50,052 bases of DNA from Flavobacteriaceae bacterium CG_4_10_14_3_um_filter_33_47 (GTDB lineage Bacteria; Bacteroidota; Bacteroidia; Flavobacteriales; Flavobacteriaceae). The translations under genes and the position numbers were made by a program. Positions 18,620 to 25,789 of the stretch are shown piece after piece (the stretch's first letter is position 1; each line of letters opens with the position of its first letter). Where the stretch lies: NCBI GenBank assembly GCA_002784145.1, contig PFKE01000097.1, positions 1 through 50,052 of the forward strand, read 5' to 3'. The notes below the pieces were generated by a model that worked only from the letters and a program-made list of their open reading frames with translations, did no database searches and was not told the origin of the DNA.

Positions 18620-18640
18620 CTGACAATTAAAAAACAATAA
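18560..18640 (+). CDS. Possible 26-aa leader ORF before msrA
   Basis: An ATG in the left arm of the inverted repeat opens a 26-codon frame starting MKHPLEFHSHLPRRLF and ending TIKKQ, then TAA, 10 bases before the msrA ATG. It is basic and rich in histidine and arginine. It is not recognised as any family. The position suggests a leader peptide, but the sequence could be open by chance because the repeat arms constrain it. A -7-like box TAACTTTA at 18547-18554 would start transcription almost at its ATG, which argues against translation from that promoter. Confidence 0.25.
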   Translation: MKHPLEFHSHLPRRLFRVFHLTIKKQ

Positions 18641-18650
18641 CTATAAACAG

Positions 18651-19190
18651 ATGAATGAACATTTTAAATTAGCCACATTTGCAGGCGGATGCTTTTGGTG
18701 TACAGAAGCCGTTTTTTTAAGGTTGAAAGGTGTTATAAAAGTGGTTTCTGGTTATACAGGAGGCCATATAAAAAATCCGGCTTACAGAGAGATTTGTACA
18801 GGCAGAACCGGACATGCAGAAGCCATTCAAATTACGTTTGATGAAACTGTTATTAGTTTTACAGAATTGCTCGAGGTGTTTTTTGCCACACATAATCCAA
18901 CAACCTTGAACAGACAAGGGAATGATGTGGGTACGCAATATCGTTCTGCAGTGTTTTATAAGGATGAAAGCCAGAAAACCGAAGCAGAAAAATTTATAAA
19001 ACTTCTTGAAAAAGAAAACATTTTTGAGCAGTCAATTGTTACTGAGGTAACGGCTTTAGAAACTTTTTATTTAGCAGAAGATGAACATCAAAATTATTAC
19101 GATTTAAATAAAGAACAATCCTACTGCCAATACGTAATTCAGCCAAAAATAGAAAAATTAATGAGGTACTATAAACCCAAATTAAAATAG
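18651..19190 (+). CDS. msrA: Peptide-methionine (S)-S-oxide reductase MsrA
   Basis: Cytoplasmic repair enzyme that reduces methionine-S-sulfoxide in proteins, 179 aa, the usual MsrA size. The catalytic motif GGCFWC is at residues 12-17 with nucleophile C14. [24 protein letters not shown] follows in the family order: GYTGG, then TGRTGHAE. The C-terminal part has the conserved EDEHQNYY. It is followed after 4 bases by folE, so the two are probably co-transcribed. A 12-bp inverted repeat and a possible leader ORF lie just upstream and may control it. Confidence 0.96.
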   Translation: MNEHFKLATFAGGCFWCTEAVFLRLKGVIKVVSGYTGGHIKNPAYREICTGRTGHAEAIQITFDETVISFTELLEVFFATHNPTTLNRQGNDVGTQYRSAVFYKDESQKTEAEKFIKLLEKENIFEQSIVTEVTALETFYLAEDEHQNYYDLNKEQSYCQYVIQPKIEKLMRYYKPKLK

Positions 19191-19194
19191 AAAA

Positions 19195-19785
19195 ATGATG
19201 TCTAACAAAGCTTTTGAAGAATATAACATTAAAGTAACCGAAGATATTAAAAATAGATACAAAAATATTATCATAGATTTAGGTGAAGATATCTCTCGAG
19301 ATGGCCTGCAAAAAACACCAGAACGTGCTGCAAAGGCCATGCAGTTTTTAACGCAAGGCTATCATCAAGATCCAGTTAAAATCCTTAAAAGCGCCATGTT
19401 TAAAGAGTCTTACAATGAGATGGTACTTGTTAAAGATATTGAGTTGTATTCACTTTGTGAACATCATATGTTACCCTTTTTTGGTAAAGCACACATAGCT
19501 TACATTCCCAACGGTTATATTGTTGGATTAAGTAAACTACCTCGTATTGTTGATGTGTTTGCAAGGCGTTTGCAAGTTCAAGAACGTTTAACCGAACAAA
19601 TTTTAGATTGCATCAATGATACCTTAAAACCTCAAGGGGTTGCCGTTGTTATTGAAGCGGCCCATATGTGTATGATGATGCGTGGCGTACAAAAACAAAA
19701 CTCTATTACCACTACGTCTGGTTTTAGAGGACAATTTGAAAAAAGTGAAACCAGAAATGAATTTTTAAAGCTTATAGGGAAATAA
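19195..19785 (+). CDS. folE: GTP cyclohydrolase I
   Basis: First enzyme of folate/pterin synthesis: converts GTP to 7,8-dihydroneopterin triphosphate. 196 aa, class IA length. The zinc-site motif CEHHMLPF is at residues 88-95 (C88, H91 as ligands) and the second cysteine is C159 in [10 protein letters not shown]. The N-terminal [15 protein letters not shown] and the C-terminal [11 protein letters not shown] are standard. The start is ATG ATG, and either codon could be used. It follows msrA by 4 bases and precedes a small membrane protein by 46 bases. Confidence 0.97.
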   Translation: MMSNKAFEEYNIKVTEDIKNRYKNIIIDLGEDISRDGLQKTPERAAKAMQFLTQGYHQDPVKILKSAMFKESYNEMVLVKDIELYSLCEHHMLPFFGKAHIAYIPNGYIVGLSKLPRIVDVFARRLQVQERLTEQILDCINDTLKPQGVAVVIEAAHMCMMMRGVQKQNSITTTSGFRGQFEKSETRNEFLKLIGK

Positions 19786-19831
19786 TGTTTGGTATGTTTC
19801 TTGCTTTCTAGCGGATGTTAAATTTTTTACG

Positions 19832-20098
19832 ATGAATAAATACAAAAAACTGGCTTTAGGAATTTTGTTTGATGCTTTAGGATTGGTATCGTTTATTATA
19901 CCTGGAATAGGCGAGTTTTCAGATATTGTTTGGGCACCACTTTCAGGTTGGTTAATGACTAAACTTTACAAAGGAAAATCGGGTAAAATTGCCGGTGTTA
20001 TTACCTTTGTTGAAGAAGCTTTACCTGGTTTTGATGTGATTCCTACTTTTACATTAATGTGGTTATACACTTATGTTTTTAACAAAAAAAGTAATTAA
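19832..20098 (+). CDS. Small conserved-looking membrane protein
   Basis: 88-aa protein with two hydrophobic segments (about residues 8-27 and 66-84) around a glycine/lysine loop, KLYKGKSGKIAG. I do not recognise a named family. The pattern LGILFDALGLVSFIIPGIGE, and a second half with a similar PGFDVIPTF stretch, suggest a re-entrant or hairpin membrane protein. It lies 46 bases after folE on the same strand and is followed by a strong hairpin, so it is probably the last gene of the msrA-folE transcript. No role can be assigned. Confidence 0.7.
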   Translation: MNKYKKLALGILFDALGLVSFIIPGIGEFSDIVWAPLSGWLMTKLYKGKSGKIAGVITFVEEALPGFDVIPTFTLMWLYTYVFNKKSN

Positions 20099-20133
20099 AT
20101 AAGCACCTTTAAAATATGATTAAAGGTGCTTAT
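20099..20133. terminator. Hairpin between msrA-folE unit and TonB receptor gene
   Basis: Perfect 14-bp arms ATAAGCACCTTTAA / TTAAAGGTGCTTAT with a 7-base loop lie between two converging genes. The T-tract is short on both sides (GGTTTT on the plus side). It probably ends both transcripts. Confidence 0.75.
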
Positions 20134-20137
20134 GGTT

Positions 20138-22318
20138 TTAAAGATAATAAGTAAATCCTAAACTAATATTTCTTCCCATATTAAATATACCATCTGGTTT
20201 TAATCTTGATAAGTGATGGATGTAAGTTTTATTGGTTAAATTGGTTCCTGAAAGACTCATGTTCAAATCTTTATTAAAAAGTTTAACGGTTCCACCAAAA
20301 CCAGCACTTAACAAATTATAACCCGCAGTATTGGTTTCAAAATCACTGATGTTATTTTGATTGAAGGTTGATTTTAATTTAATAAAAGCATAGCCTTTAC
20401 CTATCCACTCATTGTTAAACTCGGCTCTTAAAATATTGCTTAAAGAATTAGCAGGAATTAATGGCAGATAACTTTGGTTGGATTGTTTTCCTGTAACGGT
20501 TTCAAAACTTGATTCTAAATGCAACCAGTCTAAAGGATGCGGATGTAAATGAAAACCAAATTCACCTCCATAAAGTTTGGCATCATCTTGAAGATAGGTA
20601 AAAACAGGGTTTGCATCTATAAATTGACCATTTGGCGATAAGAAAATATAGTTGTTTACTTTGTTGTAAAAAGCATTTGCAAAAAATTCAACATGGTCGT
20701 TTTTATATTCTAGCGCTAAATCTGTTTGAAAATTTTGCTCGTTTTTAAGATTAAAATTTCCAATTTCGTATCTATTAGTTCCTTCATGAACGCCATCTGA
20801 TGTTAGTTCTGCCAAATTGGGCGCTCTATAACCTGTGGCTAAATTTAAGCGCGCCGTTAGGTTTTTAACCACATTTATTTTAATACCTGCTGCACCATTA
20901 AAACTATTAAAGTTTCTGTTGGCTCCAGAATCCAGATTAATTGCTCTATTATCATAACGAACTCCTAATTGAATGCCAATGTCGTTAAAATGGGCATGAG
21001 TTACTGCAAGAAAACCTATATCGTTGGTTGTTGCATCTGGTATTAGCTCCTCAGGTCCATAATTGGTGTTTGTCTGATTCATTCCTTGAGCGCCTATAAT
21101 GGTTTCAAAACCACTAAGTTTTGGTAAATTATATTTTACATCGTAATTAAACGTTTTTAGTTTTAGATGTAATTCAGACTCTAAAAGACCATCCATGGCT
21201 TCTTCTGCAAATTCTTTTCTGTCATTATATAAATACCCTAAATTGATATCTAAGCTTGATTTATTGAAAAATAAATTCGACTTTGAACTAAACACATGAT
21301 TGGTTATATCTTGAAATGGGATTAAAGGGGTTTTATCAGTAGATTGTTCACCGATGCCTTCTGGAATACCCAATTTTGAATGATTGATATTGTATCTAAA
21401 TTCTGTTTTAAACTGATTGGCTTGATAGCCTAAAGCTGTTTTAAAATCTTGTTCTTTAAAGCGTGTATTGGTAACCCTAAAGGCCTTAGTATCGTAATCG
21501 GAGTGCTCGGCTAATGACCCTCTAAAAATAAATTTAAAATGGTCACCAGATTTTTTTAGGCTTGCTCCGCTTGTGTATCCTTGAGTGTTGCTAAAATAAT
21601 TGGCATTTATTTCACTTTGAGTGGTGTTGGCTTGAGCAAAACGTTCAGGGTTTAAATATAAAACGCCTCCTAAAGCATCGCTTCCATACAGTAATGACGC
21701 TGGACCTTTAATAACTTCAACGCTTTCAATACCGCTATCGTTAATGCCAAGTCCATGTTCGTCACCAAATTGTTGATTTTCTAATCTTACGCCTTGTGTG
21801 TATACTAAAACTCGATTAGAACTTAAACCTCTAATAACAGGTTTTCCAATACTCAATCCTGTAGAAATACTTTCAACACCAGCAATGTTGGTTATACCGT
21901 CTGAAAGTGTAACAGATCCACTGGCCCTTAAATCGGCAACTTTTCTTTGTTCAACTTTCATAACATTTTCACTTTGTAATTTGTGAAATGGTGTAGAAAT
22001 AATAACATCCTCCATTTCAATAGCGGAAGAAGTCATTTCAATATTTAAAGCATCTGCCATAGGCAAAGAGACCTTGATGGATAAGGTTTCATAACCTATC
22101 ATTGAAAATAATATCGTATAATTTCCTGAAGGCAAGTTTGAAAGGTTATATGATCCACCTTCTTCTGAAATACTTCCTTTTTCAAGATTGGGTATGTATA
22201 TGTTTACAAAGGCAATGCCCTGTTTTGTTTCAAAATCAGTAATGGTTCCAGTTAAGGTGTTTTGTGAATATATATAAGATGTTACCCATAGTAACATGAT
22301 AGTTGTTAATGATTTCAT
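20138..22318 (-). CDS. TonB-dependent receptor with carboxypeptidase-like N-terminal domain
   Basis: Outer-membrane transporter powered by TonB, 726 aa. Order: signal peptide (1-18, ending IYSQ); carboxypeptidase D regulatory-like domain (about 20-105); plug domain (about 115-230; VIRGLSSNRVLVYTQG, SVEVIKGPASLLYGSDALGG); then a 22-strand barrel type region to the C-terminus. Ligand is unknown. The small His/Cys-rich exported protein encoded just upstream hints at a metal such as zinc or copper, and the barrel sequence SKLGIPEG recalls ZnuD-like receptors, but both are weak arguments. Two inverted repeats sit in its leader (22335-22369 and 22396-22420). Confidence 0.92.
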   Translation of the reverse strand: MKSLTTIMLLWVTSYIYSQNTLTGTITDFETKQGIAFVNIYIPNLEKGSISEEGGSYNLSNLPSGNYTILFSMIGYETLSIKVSLPMADALNIEMTSSAIEMEDVIISTPFHKLQSENVMKVEQRKVADLRASGSVTLSDGITNIAGVESISTGLSIGKPVIRGLSSNRVLVYTQGVRLENQQFGDEHGLGINDSGIESVEVIKGPASLLYGSDALGGVLYLNPERFAQANTTQSEINANYFSNTQGYTSGASLKKSGDHFKFIFRGSLAEHSDYDTKAFRVTNTRFKEQDFKTALGYQANQFKTEFRYNINHSKLGIPEGIGEQSTDKTPLIPFQDITNHVFSSKSNLFFNKSSLDINLGYLYNDRKEFAEEAMDGLLESELHLKLKTFNYDVKYNLPKLSGFETIIGAQGMNQTNTNYGPEELIPDATTNDIGFLAVTHAHFNDIGIQLGVRYDNRAINLDSGANRNFNSFNGAAGIKINVVKNLTARLNLATGYRAPNLAELTSDGVHEGTNRYEIGNFNLKNEQNFQTDLALEYKNDHVEFFANAFYNKVNNYIFLSPNGQFIDANPVFTYLQDDAKLYGGEFGFHLHPHPLDWLHLESSFETVTGKQSNQSYLPLIPANSLSNILRAEFNNEWIGKGYAFIKLKSTFNQNNISDFETNTAGYNLLSAGFGGTVKLFNKDLNMSLSGTNLTNKTYIHHLSRLKPDGIFNMGRNISLGFTYYL

Positions 22319-22334
22319 ATAAATGTTTTTGCGA

Positions 22335-22369
22335 TTACAACAAAATGAATAATGCTTCTTTTGTTGTAA
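22335..22369. repeat. 11-bp inverted repeat in TonB receptor leader
   Basis: Perfect arms TTACAACAAAA and TTTTGTTGTAA with a 13-base spacer end 16 bases upstream of the receptor start at 22318. No T-run follows on the minus strand, so it is more likely an operator or a translation-controlling hairpin than a terminator. Confidence 0.6.
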
Positions 22370-22395
22370 CTATTTTAAAAGTTAATTTTTTATAA

Positions 22396-22420
22396 ATGCT
22401 TAATATAATATTTTAAGCAT
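22396..22420 (-). repeat. Hairpin overlapping the end of the His/Cys-rich exported protein gene
   Basis: Perfect arms ATGCTTAA / TTAAGCAT with a 9-base spacer, covering the stop codon of the 110-aa gene. On the minus strand it is followed by TTTATAAAAAA, a poor T-tract. It may act as a weak terminator or an mRNA-processing site that separates expression of the small gene from that of the receptor. Confidence 0.45.
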
Positions 22421-22745
22421 GGTTTGGTGGACCACGAAGCGAAAAGTGAAGTTGTTGGAAGGTTCTTAAAAAAGTATATGAGATATTATCTTTGTAAGCT
22501 AAAGATTTGGGGATAAAAATTTTATAATCAAAATCAAATAACAGGAATTGATGCGTTATTTTAAAATCATAAAATTTACAGTCTATGTCTAATTTATGTA
22601 AGTGTGTGCTTTTTTCGCCCAAGCATACTTCATGCTTATGATGATTAAAAGCATGGGTAACTTTTACGGCACTTGGTAAGAGTAGCGTTAAGGCTAACGC
22701 AAAAGATAAAACTCTAAAAATAATATGTTCTTTTATAAAAGTCAT
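22413..22745 (-). CDS. Small exported His/Cys-rich protein with RGPP C-terminus
   Basis: 110-aa protein with an N-terminal hydrophobic signal or anchor (residues 8-27). A metal-binding-looking stretch follows: H31, H35, H36, H38, C41, H48, H50, C56 and H65, with the two cysteines 15 apart. The end FSLRGPPNHA is one I associate from memory with small proteins encoded beside Bacteroidota TonB receptors. No enzyme motif is present. It is stop-start coupled (TAATG) to the upstream DUF6787-like gene and precedes the receptor gene by 94 bases. A periplasmic metal chaperone or accessory role is an inference only. Confidence 0.7.
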   Translation of the reverse strand: MTFIKEHIIFRVLSFALALTLLLPSAVKVTHAFNHHKHEVCLGEKSTHLHKLDIDCKFYDFKITHQFLLFDFDYKIFIPKSLAYKDNISYTFLRTFQQLHFSLRGPPNHA

Positions 22746-23239
22746 TATTCTAAAAAGCGCTTAAACCCTAATCTAACCAACATTTTTTTTTCAAATGTCC
22801 AAAAAAACTGGTACTGACCAAAAAGCCAACCTATTAAAACCAACAATATTTGATAGAAAACAAAGCCAATAATAATATATAAAACCCAATAAACAAAGAG
22901 GTTTAAGTTTCCTTTAGTAATGCCCATGAGTTTTATAATGGGTCTTGCTATAAAAATTGATGAAGTGCCAGTTACGGCAAAAACTAGAAAAACACTTATA
23001 AATTCCCATTTGTAGGTTAGTTTCCATTTAGTTTCCAGTTTTTTAAATAGGAATAATGAGAATTTTAACAGGATTAAAAAAATGATAATGCCTAAAGGTA
23101 AGATGAATAAGATGGCTTCATTTTTAAGGAAGGCATTGGCTATTTTATAGGAACTGTAAAATAAAACAAGAACGCCCAATATGGGAAATATGAATTGCCA
23201 ATTGCTTGTTATATTCCAATAGTCTTTAAACCTTCTCAC
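22745..23239 (-). CDS. DUF6787-like membrane protein
   Basis: Inner-membrane protein with four hydrophobic segments. The C-terminal half (KWKLTYKWEFISVFLVFAVT, ARPIIKLMGI, GWLFGQYQFFWTFEKKML) fits what I remember of DUF6787. The N-terminal half opens with a similar phrase, DYWNITSNWQFIFPI, suggesting a partial internal duplication. Starts: a TTG at 23275 would give 176 aa, but the GTG at 23239 (164 aa) lies 11 bases after a predicted transcription start and begins at the domain, so I prefer it. The stop overlaps the next gene's ATG by one base. Function unknown. Confidence 0.65.
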   Translation of the reverse strand: MRRFKDYWNITSNWQFIFPILGVLVLFYSSYKIANAFLKNEAILFILPLGIIIFLILLKFSLFLFKKLETKWKLTYKWEFISVFLVFAVTGTSSIFIARPIIKLMGITKGNLNLFVYWVLYIIIGFVFYQILLVLIGWLFGQYQFFWTFEKKMLVRLGFKRFLE

Positions 23240-23256
23240 ATTTTTTAATTTAGCCG

Positions 23257-23264
23257 CAAAAGTA
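23257..23264 (-). promoter_or_regulatory. Candidate -7 box inside the DUF6146/DUF6787 gap
   Basis: TACTTTTG on the minus strand matches TAnnTTTG and would start a transcript near 23250, just before the GTG at 23239. No -33 element is seen, so this may be a secondary promoter or chance. Confidence 0.3.
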
Positions 23265-23276
23265 ACCAAAATCAAA

Positions 23277-23711
23277 TTAAATTCTAGGAACTCTGCCGTC
23301 TAATTGTTGTTTGTAGGTTAGTTGAAAGTAAATAAAGTAATTGTAGAGTTTATAATTTACGTCATAGCCATAATCAATACCGCGTTGATAATCAATTTGA
23401 AGTTCATATAAATTAGGATTGAAGAGTTGAGGTTGAAAAACCCTGTTATTCCATTCTGTTACATAAATTATATTTCTATTTTCTAAATAAGTTTGAGAAT
23501 AAAAACCTTCTGGTCTGGCTGTTGAGGCTAGCCAAGTTTGAAAACCGGGTTCAATAATAATGATTTCGTACTCTAAATCATCATTTGCAATTCTAATGGT
23601 GTCATTGGATGTTGTTTGGTTTAATGCAGTATCTTTTTTGTTGACAATTTTTTTTGTACTGCAACTTACAATAAGCCCTAAGACCATTAAAAAGTATAAG
23701 TAAGATTTCAT
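23277..23711 (-). CDS. DUF6146 family lipoprotein
   Basis: 144-aa exported lipoprotein. The signal ends in lipobox L-I-V-S-C (C17). The mature part carries the conserved-looking strings LEYEIIIIEPGFQTWL, GFYSQTYLENRN and NYKLYNYFIYFQ, which I recognise as DUF6146, a flavobacterial family of unknown function. It is the first gene of the row leading to the TonB receptor. A minus-strand TAGGTTTG box at 23777-23784 would give it a leader of about 59 bases. Confidence 0.78.
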   Translation of the reverse strand: MKSYLYFLMVLGLIVSCSTKKIVNKKDTALNQTTSNDTIRIANDDLEYEIIIIEPGFQTWLASTARPEGFYSQTYLENRNIIYVTEWNNRVFQPQLFNPNLYELQIDYQRGIDYGYDVNYKLYNYFIYFQLTYKQQLDGRVPRI

Positions 23712-23776
23712 TTGTTTATCTTAATGATTGTTAAACCTACTAATAAATGATATTTGTAATGAAACAAATTGGCAGT

Positions 23777-23784
23777 CAAACCTA
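23777..23784 (-). promoter_or_regulatory. Candidate -7 promoter box for DUF6146 gene
   Basis: TAGGTTTG on the minus strand, an exact TAnnTTTG match, about 66 bases upstream of the ATG at 23711. No clear -33 element. Confidence 0.3.
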
Positions 23785-23874
23785 AACTTGTTTAACATCA
23801 TTTCATAGGAAATTATTTTAGCATTAATTTACAAAAAAGGATTTTATAATGCATTGTTTTATAATATTTTAACA

Positions 23875-23908
23875 TAAAAAATGCGTCAAGTCTTTTAGAC
23901 TGACGCAT
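23875..23908 (-). terminator. Rho-independent terminator after DUF937 gene
   Basis: Read on the minus strand, ATGCGTCA-GTC pairs with GACT-TGACGCAT (one bulged base, 5-base loop), followed by six T. It ends the DUF937 transcript. Confidence 0.85.
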
Positions 23909-23931
23909 GGTATGTTTAAAAATGAATGGTT

Positions 23932-24570
23932 TTATTTTCCGCCAAAAAGACCGCCTAATAAACCACCAAGACCACCTTTCTTTTTTGAGCCACCTAATAC
24001 CATTCCAGCTACATCGTCTATAACACTGCCATCTCCATCAGCATCAAGCATAGACTCTAAAAAGGATTGCTCATTTTTTGCAGAACTTCCGCCAAGTAAA
24101 TTGCCTAACAATCCTTCAATGCCATTGGCACTGTTAACGTTTTGCTTTTTTGCTTGATTTCCTAAAAGTCCCATTAAAATGGGTGCTGCTACTTTTAAAA
24201 TTTGTGAGACAGATTCAGCATCAATCCCTGATTTTTGACTTAATGCCATTTGTACATGTTGTTGTTTTTCTCCTAAAACATGACCTAATATTTTTCCTCC
24301 ATCATCTAATACATTGGAGTCTACACCGCCTTCAAATAAGCCTTCAAGATTCTCTAATATACTACCATCGTGTTTACTTCCTAAAGCGCTCAATAAACCT
24401 TCAGCACCTTGAGTTGTTGATGCGTTTCGTTTCATGGCGGTCATTAAAACGGGTAATGCCATAGTTAAAACATCTTGAGTTTTGTTTTGTGGCTGATTGG
24501 TTTGATTGGAAACACCGCTTATGATTGTTTTTCCAAGATTACTGTTTAACAAGTCTAAAATTCCTGACAT
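23932..24570 (-). CDS. DUF937 (YidB-like) protein
   Basis: 212-aa soluble protein of the DUF937 family, built of two similar helical halves (LTMALPVLMTAMKRNAS near residue 36 and LKVAAPILMGLLGNQA near residue 125). Each half is followed by a G-I-E-G-L-L-type or L-L-S-A-L-G-type stretch. An EF-hand-like DADGDGSVIDD sits near residue 177, and the C-terminus is a glycine/lysine-rich tail ending GGLFGGK. Function is not established. It has its own terminator, and the upstream serA gene also has one, so it is transcribed alone. No -7 box was found upstream. Confidence 0.87.
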   Translation of the reverse strand: MSGILDLLNSNLGKTIISGVSNQTNQPQNKTQDVLTMALPVLMTAMKRNASTTQGAEGLLSALGSKHDGSILENLEGLFEGGVDSNVLDDGGKILGHVLGEKQQHVQMALSQKSGIDAESVSQILKVAAPILMGLLGNQAKKQNVNSANGIEGLLGNLLGGSSAKNEQSFLESMLDADGDGSVIDDVAGMVLGGSKKKGGLGGLLGGLFGGK

Positions 24571-24619
24571 ATTTTATTTTTTTAGTTTAATGGTTTAGTT
24601 TTTTTCGAGTTTCAATGTA

Positions 24620-24652
24620 CAAAAAAAGTCCTAACGTTTATATGTTAGGACT
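24620..24652 (-). terminator. Rho-independent terminator after serA
   Basis: Perfect 9-bp stem AGTCCTAAC / GTTAGGACT with an 8-base loop. On the minus strand it is followed by seven T. It separates serA from the DUF937 gene. Confidence 0.88.
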
Positions 24653-24680
24653 CAATTATAACCATTTGGTCACAATTTAT

Positions 24681-25631
24681 TTAACCAAGAATATTTATGA
24701 TTTGCTCTGCCAATTCAGTTCCAATTCTATCTTGAGCTTCATTGGTTGCTGCGCCTGTATGAGGTGTTAATGACAACCCAGAGTTCATTAATAATTGAAT
24801 TTCTGGTTTCGGTTCTTTTTCAAACACATCCAAAGCAGCGCCTGCAACTTTTCCACTTTCAATAGCTTTTACAAGGGCTATTTCATTTACAACGCCACCA
24901 CGTGCGGCATTGGCTATAATGACGCCGTCTTTCATGATATTAAATTCAGCTTCGTCAATAACGTATTCTTTTTGTGCTGGAACATGCAATGTTATAAAAT
25001 CGGATTGCTTTAAAACCTCTTCTTTAGAAATGGTTTTAATATCAAAACTCACTTTTTGTCCATCAAAAAAATCTAATTCTAAAGTTGCTTTATCGATAAA
25101 CGGATCAAAAGCAATAACTTTCATACCTGCGCCCAAACCAACTTTAGCCGTGGCTTGCCCAATACGACCAAAACCTAAAACCCCTAAAGTTTTTCCTTTT
25201 AACTCCGTTCCTTTAGCATAGGCTTTTTTTAATTTCCCAAAATTTACATCGCCTTCCAAAGGCATGTCTCTGTTTGAGTTGTGTAAAAATCTTGCAAGGC
25301 CGTAAAAGTGTCCAAACACCAATTCTGCAACAGAATGTGAGGAAGATGCAGGTGTATTGATTACATGAATGCCTTTGCTTTTGGCATAATCAACATCAAT
25401 ATTATCCATACCAACGCCACCGCGACCAATAATTTTTATGCCGGGACAGGCATCTATTAAGTCTTTACGAACGGTCGTGGCGCTTCTCACTAAAATAACA
25501 CTAATGTCCTTCTCGTTGATGTAATTTATTAATTGTTCTTGAGCTACCGTAGTTGTAATAACTTCATAACCACCCTTTTCAAGAGCTTCTTTTCCGGTTT
25601 TAGAAATACCATCGTTTGCTAATACTTTCAT
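24681..25631 (-). CDS. serA: D-3-phosphoglycerate dehydrogenase (short form)
   Basis: NAD-dependent D-2-hydroxyacid dehydrogenase, 316 aa, for the first step of serine synthesis: 3-phosphoglycerate to 3-phosphohydroxypyruvate. It has the Rossmann motif GVLGFGRIG, the catalytic arginine region NAARGGVVNE and the catalytic histidine in LTPHTGAAT. There is no C-terminal ACT domain, so feedback by serine through that domain is not expected. The assignment as SerA rather than another hydroxyacid dehydrogenase rests on serC lying upstream on the same strand. The leader contains a heptamer repeat and a palindromic repeat. Confidence 0.9.
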   Translation of the reverse strand: MKVLANDGISKTGKEALEKGGYEVITTTVAQEQLINYINEKDISVILVRSATTVRKDLIDACPGIKIIGRGGVGMDNIDVDYAKSKGIHVINTPASSSHSVAELVFGHFYGLARFLHNSNRDMPLEGDVNFGKLKKAYAKGTELKGKTLGVLGFGRIGQATAKVGLGAGMKVIAFDPFIDKATLELDFFDGQKVSFDIKTISKEEVLKQSDFITLHVPAQKEYVIDEAEFNIMKDGVIIANAARGGVVNEIALVKAIESGKVAGAALDVFEKEPKPEIQLLMNSGLSLTPHTGAATNEAQDRIGTELAEQIINILG

Positions 25632-25638
25632 TGTTTAA

Positions 25639-25666
25639 GTTAAAAGTTAAAAGTTAAAAGTTAAAA
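25639..25666. repeat. Tandem heptamer (GTTAAAA)x4 in serA leader
   Basis: Four exact copies of GTTAAAA, with partial copies on each side, starting 8 bases upstream of the serA ATG at 25631. In the mRNA this reads as repeated TTTTAAC. Copy number could vary by slippage. Confidence 0.9.
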
Positions 25667-25716
25667 GTTCTGGGAACTATCAATAATTCAACTTCAAATT
25701 ATTTTTTTTGTTTTTA

Positions 25717-25779
25717 TCATTCCGATGAAGTATGACTTATAAATCCTATGATGAGATTTCTTAACTTCGTTCGGAATGA
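25717..25779. repeat. Imperfect palindromic repeat between serC and serA
   Basis: Outer arms TCATTCCGATGAAGT (25717-25731) and ACTTCGTTCGGAATGA (25764-25779) are near-exact complements, with one extra base in the right arm. A smaller inner stem of AAATC / GATTT lies between them. Sequences of the type GTCATTCCGAACGAAGT recur in intergenic regions of many flavobacterial genomes as I remember them, so this is probably a dispersed REP/MITE-like element. Confidence 0.65.
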
Positions 25780-25789
25780 CGGTGTTTAT

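Noticed and set aside
24150-24464. 104-codon plus-strand frame antisense to the DUF937 gene
   Set aside because: It lies fully inside a well-supported gene on the other strand, shows no family motif and arises from the repetitive Gly/Leu codons of that gene.
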